Below are positions 1 through 13,400 of a stretch of DNA of 64,000 nucleotides, in pieces (positions within the stretch are counted from its first letter, which is position 1; each line of letters opens with the position of its first letter). The translations under genes were made by a program, and so were the position numbers. Where the stretch lies: contig NC_087063.1 in assembly GCF_963678635.1 (NCBI RefSeq), positions 83,003,574 through 83,067,573 of the forward strand, given 5' to 3'. This stretch comes from Symsagittifera roscoffensis. Taxonomy: Eukaryota > Xenacoelomorpha > Acoela > Convolutidae. Below the pieces are notes generated by a model. That model worked only from the letters and a program-made list of their open reading frames with translations, searched no databases and was not told where the DNA came from.

Positions 1-427
1 TAAACTGTGATGTTGAAACTTTTCATACATATAATTTTTTAACTTGGTATGGGCTTGTACATAAGAGGCTCGTTTTGATAGATCTGTTCAAAATTAGCCG
101 ATAAAATTTGCGTAAATTTTGATCAGACAAGGTGAGCCAAAAATGTACAATACAAATCTTTTTTTCATTCTTCTTTGTCTGCGTTTAACCAAATTTAAGG
201 AAAATAGAGAAAAAATTTGTTTAAAACTTTTTCTGGCTCAGTTTTTTGAGCAATGTTTTTTTTGTGACCCAATTTTTGGGAAAAAAGACGAAACGTGTTT
301 ACTTGGTATGGCTGACTTTGGTCAAACAAATTTCGACAACCTAACTTTTAATTTGTACGAAAAACTTGCCAATTTGGCCAAATTGGGACAATTAACGCGC
401 GATAAATTTCGCGCTATTAACGCGTAA
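1..427. repeat. Diverged direct repeat, copy 1 (with 2036-2400)
   Basis: Positions 1-360 match 2036-2400 closely: both begin TAAACTGT(G/A)ATGTTGAAAC and share the segment around GATCAGACAAGGTGAGCC. The matching open frames in the two copies (119-427 and 2154-2378) differ by frameshift and have low-complexity Phe/Leu/Lys composition, so I do not regard them as genes. The copy runs into an R1-type repeat at its right end. Confidence 0.75.
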
Positions 428-676
428 GCGAGATTTAATCCGTCTTAGAAATCGTTCCAAATTGGTTCAAGGAAGCTTATATGCCATAATTGATTTGTTA
501 ATAGGCGCAAAATCTATCAATTTGTACTTAATATGACGTGTGGGGGGATGTTTTTACATAAAATCTCAATTTTTTTTTATTACTTTGAAAATTTTCATCT
601 TATTAATGCTCCATAGACCTTAAAAGCAGTCGGAACTTTCAGGGCTTCACCCTAATACGAGCAGTCTTGTTTTGAT
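360..676 (-). repeat. R1 interspersed repeat, partial copy
   Basis: Contains the R1 landmarks in reverse order: GCGCGATAAATTTCGCGC and TTAACGCGTAAGCG, then the end segment CAGTCGGAACTTTCAGGGCTTC leading into GAGCAGTCTTGTT. The same modules recur in the copies near 4.1, 5.5, 33.1, 33.6, 37.1 and 39.8 kb. It looks like a non-autonomous interspersed element; no coding capacity is seen. Confidence 0.6.
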
Positions 677-2035
677 TTGTTTTTGAATAGACAACCCAAT
701 AAGTGGACGTTGCATGCAACGTGAGTGCCAATCTACCCTAGGTTGGGTTATAAAACCCAGGACTTGGACGATCTCGAGAAAACTATGTTAAATTAAACGG
801 TACCGAGTGGCAGCCAGTACAATTATAGTTTCTCCGATTCGTAGAGGATCTATGAAAAGCAGTTCAGCCTGTCTAAGCGTAGTAGGTTTCTCTTATCGTA
901 AAGAGTATTTTTTCCCCGCAAATTTATCAAACTTGATAAATGCCATTTAGCCAATTTGGAACAAATAACGCGTCGTAGATTTCGCTCGGTGTAATTTATA
1001 TGTTTTTTGAAAGTAAACTTTCAAAAAATGAAAGTTTTTCATTAACTTTTATTAAAACTTACAACAAAATCATTTTTAAAAACATGATAGCCGCTTGCTT
1101 TGCAAGTTGCACAAAATGTTCGACCAGAAAAAAAAACCTGAAAATTGTTTCATGTTTTTTAATCAATTTAGAGTTTTTTTATACGCATGATGTGATGAAA
1201 AGATCTGACTAAACCTAAATTGCAAATGTATTTCAAATATCAATTATTTTTAGCATTCCAGTCAACTAAAACTTTCACTAAAGTGTCTTAATCTGATGTT
1301 TTTTTGTAAAAAAAAGTATAAAATACCAGTTTGTCGAAATGAGTTTTAAAATATACACCACAACGATGTTTCTAATTATTGAGCCATTTGTAACTTACGT
1401 TGGCGAATTTGAGCGTGTATACCATTTGACTGACATCAGCAATATGGGACCAAGTCGAGCCATGCACAAAACTAAAAGGCCAGTCAGGGTTCGCATTGGA
1501 CTGTTTTACAGGTCTGTTGTTTTTGTCTCGCATGTGGACAGCATTGAAACCAGGGCGGTAGTCAACAAGCGTTCTGTTGATCGAAATAGCAAAGTGGGCG
1601 GCGCACATGAAATTATCCATTTTGTGCAATAGTCCAGAATTTCCCAAATCTGGAATCAACTTTTTTTTTAGTTTTTCTTATGCAAAGTTTTTTGTCATAT
1701 ATTCGCTATACATCCAGACAAAATCAGTGAAAAAAAAGGATGGAAATTTAATAGAAAAATTATCCATTTTCTTCAAACTTGTTATACAAAAAATTCAACA
1801 TAGCAATGGCTTTTTTGGTTGATGAAAACGCTTCATACACTTTAATTACAGTTAAATTACCGGATCATATTTTGGTGGAATACTTCAGTTCTCTATGGTT
1901 TTATTGACTCTGAATCTACGTAAGCTTAACTTAACTTTTTTTCCACCAAAAAGGCACGCTTTCAACGAAAAAGCGCGCAGTTTCAACCAAAAGTGAGCCA
2001 AATTTTTTTAAATCATCCTTTTTCCTAACAGACAA
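677..2035. other. Gene-poor host DNA
   Basis: No gene can be supported. Open frames at 1339-1632 (+) and 1372-1659 (-) overlap on opposite strands. The surrounding base composition is slightly less AT-rich than its neighbours, so a diverged exon or transposon fragment is possible, but neither frame has a motif I recognise. Confidence 0.4.
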
Positions 2036-2400
2036 TAAACTGTAATGTTGAAACTTTTCATACACAGCATTTTTAAACTTGGTATGGGCTTGTACATAAG
2101 AGGCTCGTTTTGATAGATCTGTTCAAAGTTAGCCGATAAAATTTGCGTAAATTTTGATCAGACAAGGTGAGCCAAAAATGTACAATACAAATCCTTTTTT
2201 CATTCTTCTTTGTCTGCGTTTAACCAAATTTAAGGAAAATAGAGAAAAAATTTGTTTAAAACTTTTTCTGGCTCAGTTTTTTGAGCAATATATTTTTTGG
2301 CCCAATTTTTGGGAAAAAAAGACGAAACGTGTTCACTTGGTATGTTTTACTTTGGTCAAACAAATTTCGACAACCTAACTTTTAATTTGTACGAAAAACT
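2036..2400. repeat. Diverged direct repeat, copy 2 (with 1-360)
   Basis: Second copy of the sequence at 1-360, with scattered substitutions and small indels, for example CACAGCATTT against CATATAATTT. Confidence 0.75.
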
Positions 2401-2600
2401 TAACAACATTTTAACAAAATTGATGCTTATTTTATGCACCCGATAAAGGTTTCTCTGCCTGATATCTGTTTAGTCAACTTTGTAGAATGTTTCAAAGCTG
2501 CCAATATGCGACAAGTAATGACCTCTTAACCTACAAAATTTCGATGAACGCGTAGCGTAGCGTTAACGAATATTTGTTCCGCCTCAGAAATCAATTTTAG

Positions 2601-3050
2601 AGTTCCGACTTTCGAAGAAAATGCGGAATAACTATGCTTGGTGTGGTTTTTTATTCAGTCAACTTTCAACTGGTTAACTAAGCGTTTTCGACAGATTTTT
2701 TTAACCATTTGAGAGATATTGTTATCCTAAGCTCAAAGTTAAAAAAATAATTTACCTTTAATCCTTTTTAAAGTGCGATATATTGCGTACTTATAATACA
2801 ACTAAGAAGCAAATTAATGCGTTTCAAATTGAATTGGGGCCAGCATATTAGTCCTATCATCACAATACGAGACGCTAAAAACACTCCTAGTGTTTTACAG
2901 AGCTTGAGGGGGATAAAATGAAGAAAAAAAGAAAAAATCTATTTTTTTCCCAATTTTTTTGTCAACTTTTTATAGAAAAAACTTTTCAATTGGCCTTAAG
3001 TGCAGTGGCAAAATTCAGGCCTTTACTCTGAAAATCTAGAAGTCTTGTTT
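2601..3050 (-). repeat. R1 interspersed repeat, diverged copy
   Basis: Starts with the R1 end GTTCCGACTTTCGAAGAAAA and ends with a decayed version of the other end (CAGGCCTTTACTCTGAAAATC, then GTCTTGTT). It is more diverged than the copies near 33-40 kb. The following 3051-3607 has no recognisable feature. Confidence 0.5.
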
Positions 3051-3607
3051 CGATCATAATCAGCTAACTGATACACAAATTTTGTTAGGACAAATTATCA
3101 CTTTGTATTTGGAATAGTTTGTGGAGGAAAGATGTAGATAAAAATCGAGAAACGTTTTTGAAATAAATCACAATTTTAAAGTTTTTCAGACGCAATAAAA
3201 TGTGTCGGCATCAAGGCAAAACTTGAACTATTTTAGCTGTTCTTCAACATATGAAAAATTAAAAATTCCGTTTTTTTTCTGATTTTTCAAAAAGCTGTTT
3301 TTTCTGATTTTTCTGATTACTATAGTCATTTGATAAAAAAAACTTAACTCAATTCAACTCGGAACATAATCTGAGCGGAAACCAATAGCCGCTTACAACT
3401 AAATAATACAAACTATCAAAATTTAACCAATTTATCAATTAATTTTACCCAAATCAAATACAGGTTAAACAGATATCGAGATTTCAAAACAAGAAAAAGA
3501 AAGCTCTCACTGATATCACAAAACGGAAATCAACAATTTGCGTTCTTTTTGAAAATATATTCCAAGTATGTAAAGGGTATTCAGATGATTCAAATCACCG
3601 CTTTGAT

Positions 3608-6381
3608 TTCGTCAATTTTGGTTCTGACAAATCGTTCTGGAAAAGTGATCAAAAATTCAAAATTTTGATTATATATTTGTTAATATTTCTTTTTTTTTCA
3701 AAATTAATTATTAATTTTTTAAAGAAGAAAGAAGTTTTCTGGATCTTTATAGCACACGCAATGAAAATATGAATCAACGCAAAAAAAATTACTAGTTTTA
3801 TTGTGTCATGATTTAGCATGACCAAGAAATTCAAATTAGCGAAAATTAATTACTTCACGCGCGATGCGTAATTGATTATAACTACAAATGGAACATTGCT
3901 AGCCGGTTGCTTTGCACGTAGCATAGAAAATTCAGACCACAAAAGAACCTAACAAAAACAGTTTTTGCTTTCAAATTGTTTCATTTTTCGTTCGTAACGT
4001 GATTAAAAGATTTTATTACAAGGCTTAAAATTAGTTATTTTTGATAGCCATAGTGTAATTGGCATAATGAGCATTATATTTCTTCCAAAAATGAAAAAGA
4101 AAACAACAAGACTGCTTTTTAAGGTCTGTGGAGCAGTGTGAACATGAAAATATTGAATGTCATAAACTAAAATGAATTTTTTTTTTAAAGTTGAGATTTT
4201 TTGTGAAAATCATCACCCCACATGCCATATAAAGTACAAAAGGATAGAATTTGCTCCTAACATATCAATTATGACAAATAAGCTTCTTTCAACCAAATTG
4301 GAACAATTTCTAAGACGGATTATTTCTCCGCTTACGCGTTAATAGCGCAAAATATATCGCGCGTTAATTGTCCCAAATTGTCGAAAATGCCATCTTTAAA
4401 CGCCCATAACTTTACAAAAAATGATCACATGTAAAATATTACACACAGGACACGTTTCAAATTTAAGCTCAGGACAATATTATTTTTTGAATGATATAAA
4501 AAATTCCGCAAAAATGGCTAGTTAAAAAGTCGAAATTTGTCTGAAGAAAAAATCCCACCCGACCACAAAATCTCTGTTACTTTCGTTAGGAAAGCCGGAA
4601 CAATAAAGCTATCTTGACTGGAGTAATTAAAAATATATGATTTAATTGAAATTTATCCTCCATTTACAGACCATGCTCGCTTACTTTATCTAAATTAGAC
4701 TAAAAATTCCCTAGGGACGGAAGTGCCCGTCAGCTTTTTTGACTTGTTTTTTTTCTTCAAACTTTGGCCTGCGGTGAATAAGTTTTTGTTGAAATGGGGT
4801 CTTTATAGTGTTCTGGGAACACTCGGAAAATCCATTTGGTCAACCTAAAAAACATCAAAGATTTCGAAATTTTTTGTGAAATTATTTTAAAAAATAAAAA
4901 CTGCAGAACATACTTGGAATCTAACAAACTGGTCATTTCTTTGGCAGTAAGGGATTTTCGGGGGAATCACTTTCTTTTTGGTCAATTTTGGTCTTTCGTC
5001 AATTTTGGTTCTGACAAATCGTTCTGGAAAAGTGATCAAAAATTCAAAATTTTGATTATATATTTGTTAATAATTCTTTTTTTTTTCAAAATTAATTATT
5101 AATTTTTTAAAGAAGAAAGAAGTTTTCTGGATCTTTATAGCACGCGCAATGAAAATATGAATCAACGCAAAAAAAATTACTAGTTTTATTGTGTCATGAT
5201 TTAGCTTGACCAAGAAATTCAAATTAGCGAAAATTAATTACTTCACGCGCGATGCGTAATTGATTATAACTACAAACGGAACATTGCTAGCCGGTTGCTT
5301 TGCACGTAGCATAGAAAATTCAGACCACAAAAGAACCTAACAAAAACAGTTTTTGCTTTCAAATTGTTTCATTTTTCGTTCGTACCGTGATTAAAAGATT
5401 TTATTACAAGGCTTAAAATTAGTTATTTTTGATAGCCATAGTGTAATTGGCATAATGAGCATTATATTTCTTCCAAAAATGAAAAAAAAAAAACAACAAG
5501 ACTGCTTTTTAAGGTCTGTGGAGCAGTGTGAACATGAAAATATTGAATGTCATAAACTAAAATGAATTTTTTTTTTAAAGTTGAGATTTTTTGTGAAAAT
5601 CATCACCCCACATGCCATATAAAGTACAAAAGGATAGAATTTGCTCCTAACATATCAATTATGACAAATAAGCTTCTTTCAACCAAATTGGAACAATTTC
5701 TAAGACGGATTATTTCTCCGCTTACGCGTTAATAGCGCAAAATATATCGCGCGTTAATTGTCCCAAATTGTCGAAAATGCCATCTTTAAACGCCCATAAC
5801 TTTACAAAAAATGATCACATGTAAAATATTACACACAGGACACGTTTCAAATTTAAGCTCAGGACAATATTATTTTTTGAATGATATAAAAAATTCCGCA
5901 AAAATGGCTAGTTAAAAAGTCGAAATTTGTCTGAAGAAAAAATCCCACCCGAGCACAAAATCTCTGTTACTTTCGTTAGGAAAGCCGGAACAATAAAGCT
6001 ATCTTGACTGGAGTAATTAAAAATATATGATTTAATTGAAATTTATCCTCCATTTACAGACCATGCTTGCTTACTTTATCTAAATTAGACTAAAAATTCC
6101 CTAGGGACGGAAGTGCCCGTCAGCTTTTTTGACCTGTTTTTTTCTTCAAACTTTGGCCTGCGGTGAATAAGTTTTTGTTGAAATGGGGTCTTTATAGTGT
6201 TCTGGGAACACTCGGAAAATCCATTTGGTCAACCTAAAAAACATCAAAGATTTCGAAATTTTTTGTGAAAATATTTTTAAAAATAAAAACTGCAGAACAT
6301 ACCTTGGAATCTAACAAACTGGTCATTTCTTTGGCAGTAAGGAATTTTCGGGGGAATCACACTCTTTTTGGCGTCAATTAG
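3608..6381. repeat. 1387-bp tandem duplication (two copies)
   Basis: Copy 1 is about 3608-4994 and copy 2 about 4995-6381. GTCAATTTTGGTTCTGACAA at 3611 reappears at 4998, and nearly every line after that is repeated at +1387 with only scattered differences. Each copy contains an R1-like segment (about 4095-4620 and 5480-6000), including CTTACGCGTTAATAGCGC. The high identity suggests a recent duplication, or an assembly artefact. No coding potential is seen. Confidence 0.88.
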
Positions 6382-7110
6382 TGTTGTTAGAAAACCAGAA
6401 ATAATAAGAATTTCAGAAAGAGAAGTCGATACAGTTGAAGTATAATAAGTATTAAGTTGTTGTATCATTGTTGCTGTCTGCTGTTGCCACTTGTTAACAA
6501 ACAAATAGTGGAAACAAATAGTGGAAAAACGCAATTGTTTGTCACTCCGTACTTGCAACGAGCTGAAGATCGTTGCATTTGTTTGTGAATTCCAGTTGTT
6601 GCTGAACCATTTTTTCTGCACTATAATAAACCATGAAATAAGTCAAAAATTGATTGTGAAGTCACTGCGATTTGTAACCTTCGTGAATCTTGTTGATAAG
6701 AAAGATCATGCTTTGGCAAATGCTGAACAGCTATTACTATCATCCTTTTGACAGCCGACTAACTTGAGCAAAATCATCTTTTTTTCACTCTAATTTCTAA
6801 AAAAATGATTAGGGGTGAGCGGTTCCTCATTGTCTGTGATATCGGATTATAATTACACCAGTTATAAAAAGACCAATGAAAAAAGACTTGTTGTTGACGA
6901 TTTTTTTTTTTTGCAAAACTACTTATATTTCGCAAAAAAATACAGTTTGGCTTCGTAATTTGGCTAGTTCTGAGCTATGATGAACCATTCAAATGAATTT
7001 CATTTCATCATAGCTCATTTTTGAAATGCATTTTTTACCTGGTTCCAGGTTGTGGTTTTAAGATCAGACGGTCGCGAACAAATTGTGTATTTCCAAGTGC
7101 CAAAAAAGGA
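6382..7110. other. No clear feature
   Basis: Open frames at 6277-6621 (-) and 6521-6751 (+) overlap on opposite strands and show no motif. A short inverted repeat, CATTTCAT(C/A)ATAGCTCA-like, lies near 6975-7020. I see no gene here. Confidence 0.4.
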
Positions 7111-7119
7111 CATTTAAAG

Positions 7120-7435
7120 ACCGCCGCGACTAATTTTTTGACCCCGCGACTGTTTTTTCTACCCCCGCGACAAAATTTGCGGCCGCCGCGACTAATTTTT
7201 TTCTACCCCCGCGACAAAATTTGCGGCCGCCGCGACTAATTTTTTGACCCCGCGACTGTTTTTTCTACACCCGCGACAAAATTTGCGGCCGCCGCGACTA
7301 ATTTTTTGACCCCGCGACTGTTTTTTCTACCCCCGCGACAAAATTTGCGGCCGCCGCGACTAATTTTTTGACCCCGCGACTGTTTTTTCTACCCCCGCGA
7401 CAAAATTTGCGGCCGCCGCGACTAATTTTTCGACC
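7120..7435. repeat. GC-rich 62-bp tandem array
   Basis: About five head-to-tail copies of a roughly 62-bp unit built from GCGGCCGCCGCGACTAATTT, TTGACCCCGCGACTG, TTTTTTCTACCCCCGCGAC and AAAATTT. The copy near 7180-7220 lacks the TTGACCCCGCGACTG section. CCGCGAC occurs three times per unit. Open frames on both strands here are by-products of the period. GC content is far above the surrounding DNA. Confidence 0.9.
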
Positions 7436-7772
7436 ATCGCGACCGAGATACAATACTCCCAGAGTTTGTGCGCGACTTAAAACGCTGCCGAGACTATGGA
7501 TTTTACTGGCGGAATTAGCCTTTCTGCGACCGACAATGTCCAAAAATTAGTCGCGGACCTCGACCCGGGTATACAACTGTAACAATGACAAACTGAAAAT
7601 TGAAATTTGAAAATTTTGAAATGCATTTAATTAAAAAACTGTGACACTGACAAATTTAATTTCGGCTATCTTCTCAATTTAGTTACACTCGGATAGCTGG
7701 TCGTCTAATTTCCTAAGCCCTGTGCTAAGCGATGAAGCCTGATTATGGTATTTTCCAAAGAATTCTCATTTT

Positions 7773-7973
7773 CTAGATTTGCTTTGAACTGTCGCTGACA
7801 AATTGTTGCCAAGCCAGTTGTAAAAATCCGCACTGGGGATTTGAATGAGCCCCCTTAACAAGGTGCTTACTTTTTGTTTCGACTTTCAAAGCCGCCCACA
7901 AGTGCTCGATCAAGAAACAATTGCCGAGACACGGGGTTGGGTCGAGCACAAACTCGAAACATAGCGCAAGCAC
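7773..7973 (-). pseudogene. Possible Tc1/mariner-type transposase C-terminal relic
   Basis: The minus-strand frame contains LIEHLWAALKVE about midway, followed 25-30 residues later by LAWQQFVSDS. This resembles the C-terminal end of Tc1-family DDE transposases, which typically have PIEHLW..LK and then a Trp-containing helix. No catalytic triad is present in the fragment and the flanks do not extend it. It is identified from one motif only. Confidence 0.3.
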
Positions 7974-9895
7974 GGTCGAATCATATCAAAATTCCAATGA
8001 CAGGGGAGAGACGACTTTTATTTGTGTTCTTTTTTGGTGTAATTTGCATCTAACAGCACTTGAACGCAATGAAAACTGAGTAGCTTTGATCATAGATAAA
8101 ACAATTAAATGCTTGTGGCTAAAATAAAGAGAGACGGCTAAGTATAAAGAGAAACGCACTCAAAGATTCAACGGCAAAGATAAAAGAGAAATGCTGACTA
8201 AAAAAGCTAACTCCTAAAGATTTAGGAAATATGAGAAATGACTTAGGGACAGTTTCAACGATATTTCGAGCAATGTTTTCGTATAATGGTTTAAATAATC
8301 CAAGAAAATGCGCATTTGGAAGTCCTGATAAAAAGGTTAGGGTCCTAGCCCGGTCACTTTTTGGCAACGAGGTTTGCAGAAAGTGACATGAGCAGGGAAA
8401 TTTATGTAGCCAAAAAGTGACACCAAAAAGTGACATAATTGATGTCACTTTTTGGAACTTGAGGTTAACACCAAAAAATGACAAGGGTCTACTTTTTTGG
8501 AAAATAGCTGAAATGGTCTGAAAACCCTTATTAAAATCCAAAAATAACAAAAAGGTTCTTACTCTTTTGAGTAAACACAAAAAAACTAGAGTTTACAGAG
8601 TTTTCAACAAGGAAATTGACTAAAAGTTAGAAAATAAGAGAAAAACAGCCCAAAAAGTGCCCAACCCCAAAAATACCCTTGCCCCAAAATCAACGAAATA
8701 ACCAAAAAATCGATAATAAACTGAAATAAAAAAATAATGTTACGATCTAAACCTTTTTCTAGATGGGAATTGACATAAAACTATAGTAAAAACATGAAAT
8801 TGAGTATTTGACGCCCAACCCTAAAACTGGGGTGTAGCAAAAGCCTGATTTTCTCAATCTCATTGTTTTCGGAAATTTGCTGAAACTCGTCTGAAAACAC
8901 TTAGTAAGTTTAAAAAATACCAAAAAAAAACAAAAAGTTTGTTATATCTTTGAGTAAACAAAAAAACTAGAGAATAGCATTATCAATAAACAATTGATTA
9001 AAAATGAAAAAAAAGAGAAAATGAGCTCAACTCCAAAAAATATCCCTAGCCCCAAAATAATCCAACAAACGAAAAATTCGATATGAAGCTGAACTATAAT
9101 ATAATGTCTTGGTTAGACCTTCTTTCAAGAGGTGAAGGTTAGCGTGTCGTGTAGGCAATTTAAAAAAATCTGTTAATGTTTTTTTTTGAATATTTTATCT
9201 AAGTGAATACTAGTTCAACGACCTTACAAGGCAGTTGGAACATTCAGGGCTTTGCTTTAATACGAGCAGTTTTCTTAGTGATAAATTTTTTGTCTTAAGA
9301 ACCGTTTAAAAATAGAAGAAGCTTCCATTTACCAGTTCTTGTAGAGATAGATAGTCTGGAGTACCAATCACTGTGAACACGATCAACTGTTCCCTTTACT
9401 GTTAAAAAAAAGTTCAATTGTTTTCATCACGGTTAACTTTAAGTACAAAAATTGAGAAAAATATAGACAGTTATTTTTTGAACTATGCAGAAACTTTGAA
9501 GACCTTGGCTTTGTTTTTTCTCATGTTGCTAGGTGGCAAAACTAGAAAATTCATGTGTCTTGTTTTCTTACTGCTAAATGTCCATTCGGATGCAAAAGTA
9601 GAACTCACCCAAAATGATTAACTTTACAAACGATAGAATTTTTTTTACTAAGTCCAATAGTCAAAAGTATGTTACATATTTTTTGATTTTGTCATCATAG
9701 CTCAATGGTTGATACGCTTGATGCTTGAAGACAAATAATCCATTGATAATTTTACTGACCAAAATTTAGAAAAGATTAGTTAATATTCCGTGAGAAAGGA
9801 GATCAATTTTGCTTTCGCTACGACATATTGAACAGATTGAAGAGTGGGGTTTTTCATTTTAAAGGAGTGCAAAATTGAAAATCAGACCATTCTTT
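7974..9895. other. Gene-poor host DNA with small repeats
   Basis: No supportable gene. A 14-bp palindrome (arms 8423-8436 and 8442-8455, CCAAAAAGTGACAT) lies in a cluster of AAAAAGTGAC words between 8355 and 8485. Two related paragraphs near 8560-8700 and 8870-9100 share words such as AACTAGAG and GAGTAAACA and are probably diverged copies of one repeat. An R1 end fragment is at 9222-9276. Confidence 0.5.
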
Positions 9896-10412
9896 CTTAT
9901 TGTTCGGGTTTTCGAAGAAAAAACGGAATTTGTATGCTTGGGTGGATTTTTTTTATGCTGTCAATTTTGGACTTTTTATGAAAGCGTTTCTGAAGGAAAT
10001 CTCTGATATCATTTGAAAGATGTTGTTGACTGGAGCTGAAAATTTAAAAAAATCACCTTCGATTCTTTTTTTTAAAAAAAAATTTGCGGCTTTGAAACTT
10101 GTTTATTTGACCAACTTGGTATAAATAACGTGCGATATATTTTGCTTTTACAACACGCGTAAGCAGCAGGTTCATGCTTTCTGATCTGATCTGAGCCATT
10201 TGGTCATAATATTGGAATAGGAGACCCCGATTACATCATTTTTTAGTGTATTAGTGGGTGGGAGATAAAATGCAAGAAAAAATGAAAAACAAACTGTTTC
10301 TCTTTTTTTAATTTTGATTGTTTTGTAAGATTTTAAAGCGAACAATTCTTCAAGTAGCCTTAAAACGCAGGCAAAACATTCAAGGCTTTTTTTGCCCTGA
10401 TGGACGAGCAGC
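9896..10412 (-). repeat. R1 interspersed repeat, diverged copy
   Basis: Begins TTATTGTTCGGGTTTTCGAAG (compare the R1 end TTGTTCCGACTTTCG) and ends CATTCAAGGCTTTTTTTGCCCTGATGGACGAGCAG. The internal GCGATATATTTTGC segment corresponds to the R1 core. Diverged, non-coding. Confidence 0.5.
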
Positions 10413-13400
10413 CCGCAGTGACAATAACGGATAAAAATCCAATAGCATCAGAAAAAAAATTAGAATTGTTGTAATTTCATATTGTAAGTTTGTGATTATT
10501 TACTTTTAAAAATCGACTAAAATGTTTTTTTCGAAAATATTTTATACTGTCAATCTTCAATGTACATAACCGTTTTCAAAACAATCTAAATTTTTTTATG
10601 CCATTTCTTATGCATATTATATAATATTACGATGCCAAAGTGTGCAATGGATTAGCACACAGTTTGATGTCAGTGTGGTCCTGTATTCCAGACACAATTT
10701 TTTATACATGTTCGAAAATGTGAGTAGAGTCCACTTACAAAATTTGCGAGGGTTCCGCGTACAAAAACATGTTTTGTAAAAATTGTCGGTATGTTAGTTT
10801 TGTCGCGGAATTCGCGACAAGCGAATAAAGCTGTATGTTTCAGAGTCTGAAAATGTGAGCGGTTTCCGCAAATATTTTGGGTGGAAATATTGTTAATGGA
10901 ACCCATTAACAAAACTTATACCATTGTTCAACTAAAATCAAATATAATAATTTTACACCAGAGTTATGTTTTTGGATCATTTATACTTGAAATACCAAGC
11001 AAAATTTGAAATTCATCGCTAACAATCAATTGATTTTCATCAATTTAACAGCGAGTTTGAAATACGTTTATAGTTGATGAGACAGTTCTGAATTGAAAAG
11101 AAAACATTAGCGGGGTCATATCAGTTCTTGTATGCCAAAAAAGCTCGCTAGATCCTTGTTAGTATGATCGAAATCCTTTTTTAAATAGATAAGGAACAGG
11201 AAAGTCTCAAAAATTTAGTTTCACTATCATCCAAACATAATTTATCACGAGTTATCAAATAATTATCGCAATAAATTATGAAAATGATGAAAATAATCAG
11301 ATTTGAGTTCAACGTTACACTAATTTGGCCCAAACTAGGCCTATTTTAAAATGTGTTTTTTAGAAGCAATGTTCAAACTAAATTTTATTCTACCGCTGGA
11401 GCTGAAAAATATTGTCTCAAACTTGTTTCAGAGCACTCACAACACAGAAAATAGTGAATTTTTTGTTTTTTTATGGTGTTTATTGTTACTGCAGTTTTAA
11501 ATGTTTTTTGAGCAGCTATTGTAAATTTTAGAAGGCAAATAACCTAGCTGAGATTTCTCATTTCTCAAACAAACTGTTGATTTTTACCAGTTATTGGCAT
11601 CAAAGTAATTTTTTAAGATAAAATTGATTTTAAGTCTTACCAGGCCAAACTTTGCCTTGAATAGGCGCGCAATAAGTGTGTAGATCACTGGAAACCAGAT
11701 ACAAAACTCTAAACATTTCCCAGGTTGCTAGTGGAACACACTTACAAAAGTTCAGTGAAATTCGCGTTTAAAAATACGTGTGAGGTAGATATTGGCGTAG
11801 GAGTTTTTGTCGCAGATTCTGGAACCAGCGATTATAGCTAGTTGTCCGGATTGAACAAAATTTAGTGGGTTCCGCAAACTTTAAGCATTTTCCGCAAATG
11901 TAAGCAGATTCCGCAAATATAAGTGCATCGTATTTTTGATCATTATGCAAAACAAAACTAGTAACTGCGAGAGCAATTGAAAGCTATAGCTGGAATTTTT
12001 ATGTAGCAAATCATAAATCACTGTTTATATAGAAAAGCTTTAGGATTTGAGATACAATCCCCAGCAAGCTGTTTTGGGGATCATATTTTGGGTAAATCAA
12101 GTGTTTCCCATTTCGTTCTTCAAATTGAAATTTGGATTATAAATAGAATTGGAACAAGAATCTGGCTGAAAATTAAACTCTTGATTCCTAAAATAAGAGG
12201 AAGAATCTTGCTGCGCACTAACTTGAAAGCTTTACGAGGAGGGTAATATTGAAATAATTTTTAAAATATATTTTAGCATTATAATCCACAATTAAGCTGA
12301 CAGTTTGTTTTCGTTCTTGCACTATTTGAGATAGGAAAGGCGTTCATTTTCTCAGTATTTGAAATCGAAAAAGAATTCTATCTTTCAATATTTATTTGGT
12401 GAGTTCAAACCGTTGACAGTAATTGAGATTGAACTGTTGCACAGTCTTGCAGATAACCACAAAATAGATTTAATCAGAAAAATGTAATTTCAAGACTTCA
12501 CTATATATATTAATAGAATCCTCAACAAAAAAGCGGAGTCCGCTTACAGTTTGCGGATTCGGCTCTTAATTTGCTGATTTTACTCATAGTTGCGGATTCC
12601 GCAACAGCGCAATTTTACTATACCTGTATGTTACTCCTTGCTTGTGGATTCAACAAACTGTTCCGGATTCCGCAAACAGTAGCAACGTTGCGGATTCCGC
12701 GAATCTGATTTTCGCCTGTCGCGCTGATAATTCTCAAATTGCACAGTTTGGCCTCGTAATGAAAAATCGTATACAGATTATCTACAGATTGTCTTCAGAT
12801 TATACACAGATTATCTACAGTTTTTTTACAGGTTTGTTCTATGAAAGTTATATAATGACTATATACAGCTTATCTACAAATTGAATACAGCTTTTACGGA
12901 CTGCAAAGTTTGATTATTTTGGCACTAAAATTTATTAATTTTGGTGAAAAGAAAAACAATTTGTATGGAACGGTTTATCTTTTCAAAGTGGTTGTAGATG
13001 AATTGATCCCATATTTATATTACTCTGTAAGTTTTTCTGCAAACAATTGATTTTTATCCATTTTTTTTTCTTTGCGGGAGTATTGCTAAATCATGGTTAA
13101 CGTTGGAAAATTACTGCAAAAGAATAATCCAGTTAAATTCTAAAAGTCTTTTGGACAAAATATAATTGCATTAGAAAAATATTGAAAATGCATTTATCAA
13201 GAATTAGAGTAGCTGAAAAAGTTTTTTTTGCGTAATTCATGTAAGCTTTGCTGCGTTTGTAGATTCATGTTTTTGTCAAATTCAATTTTATAATACGAAT
13301 TTTGCTGCATACTGATTGGTCGTTAACTCGACTAACGTAATCTACTTAACAATGAACTATTATTTTCCCCCTTCTTTCTTGAAAGGGGGATCATTGTTAA

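Noticed and set aside
119-427. 102-residue open frame at the left edge, with a shorter copy at 2154-2378
   Set aside because: Repeat-borne, low complexity, and shifted between copies.
1339-1659. Overlapping open frames on both strands
   Set aside because: No motif or homologue recognised; only one could be real and neither can be supported.
7298-7543. Arg/Gly-rich open frames in the 62-bp array
   Set aside because: Created by the tandem period on both strands.
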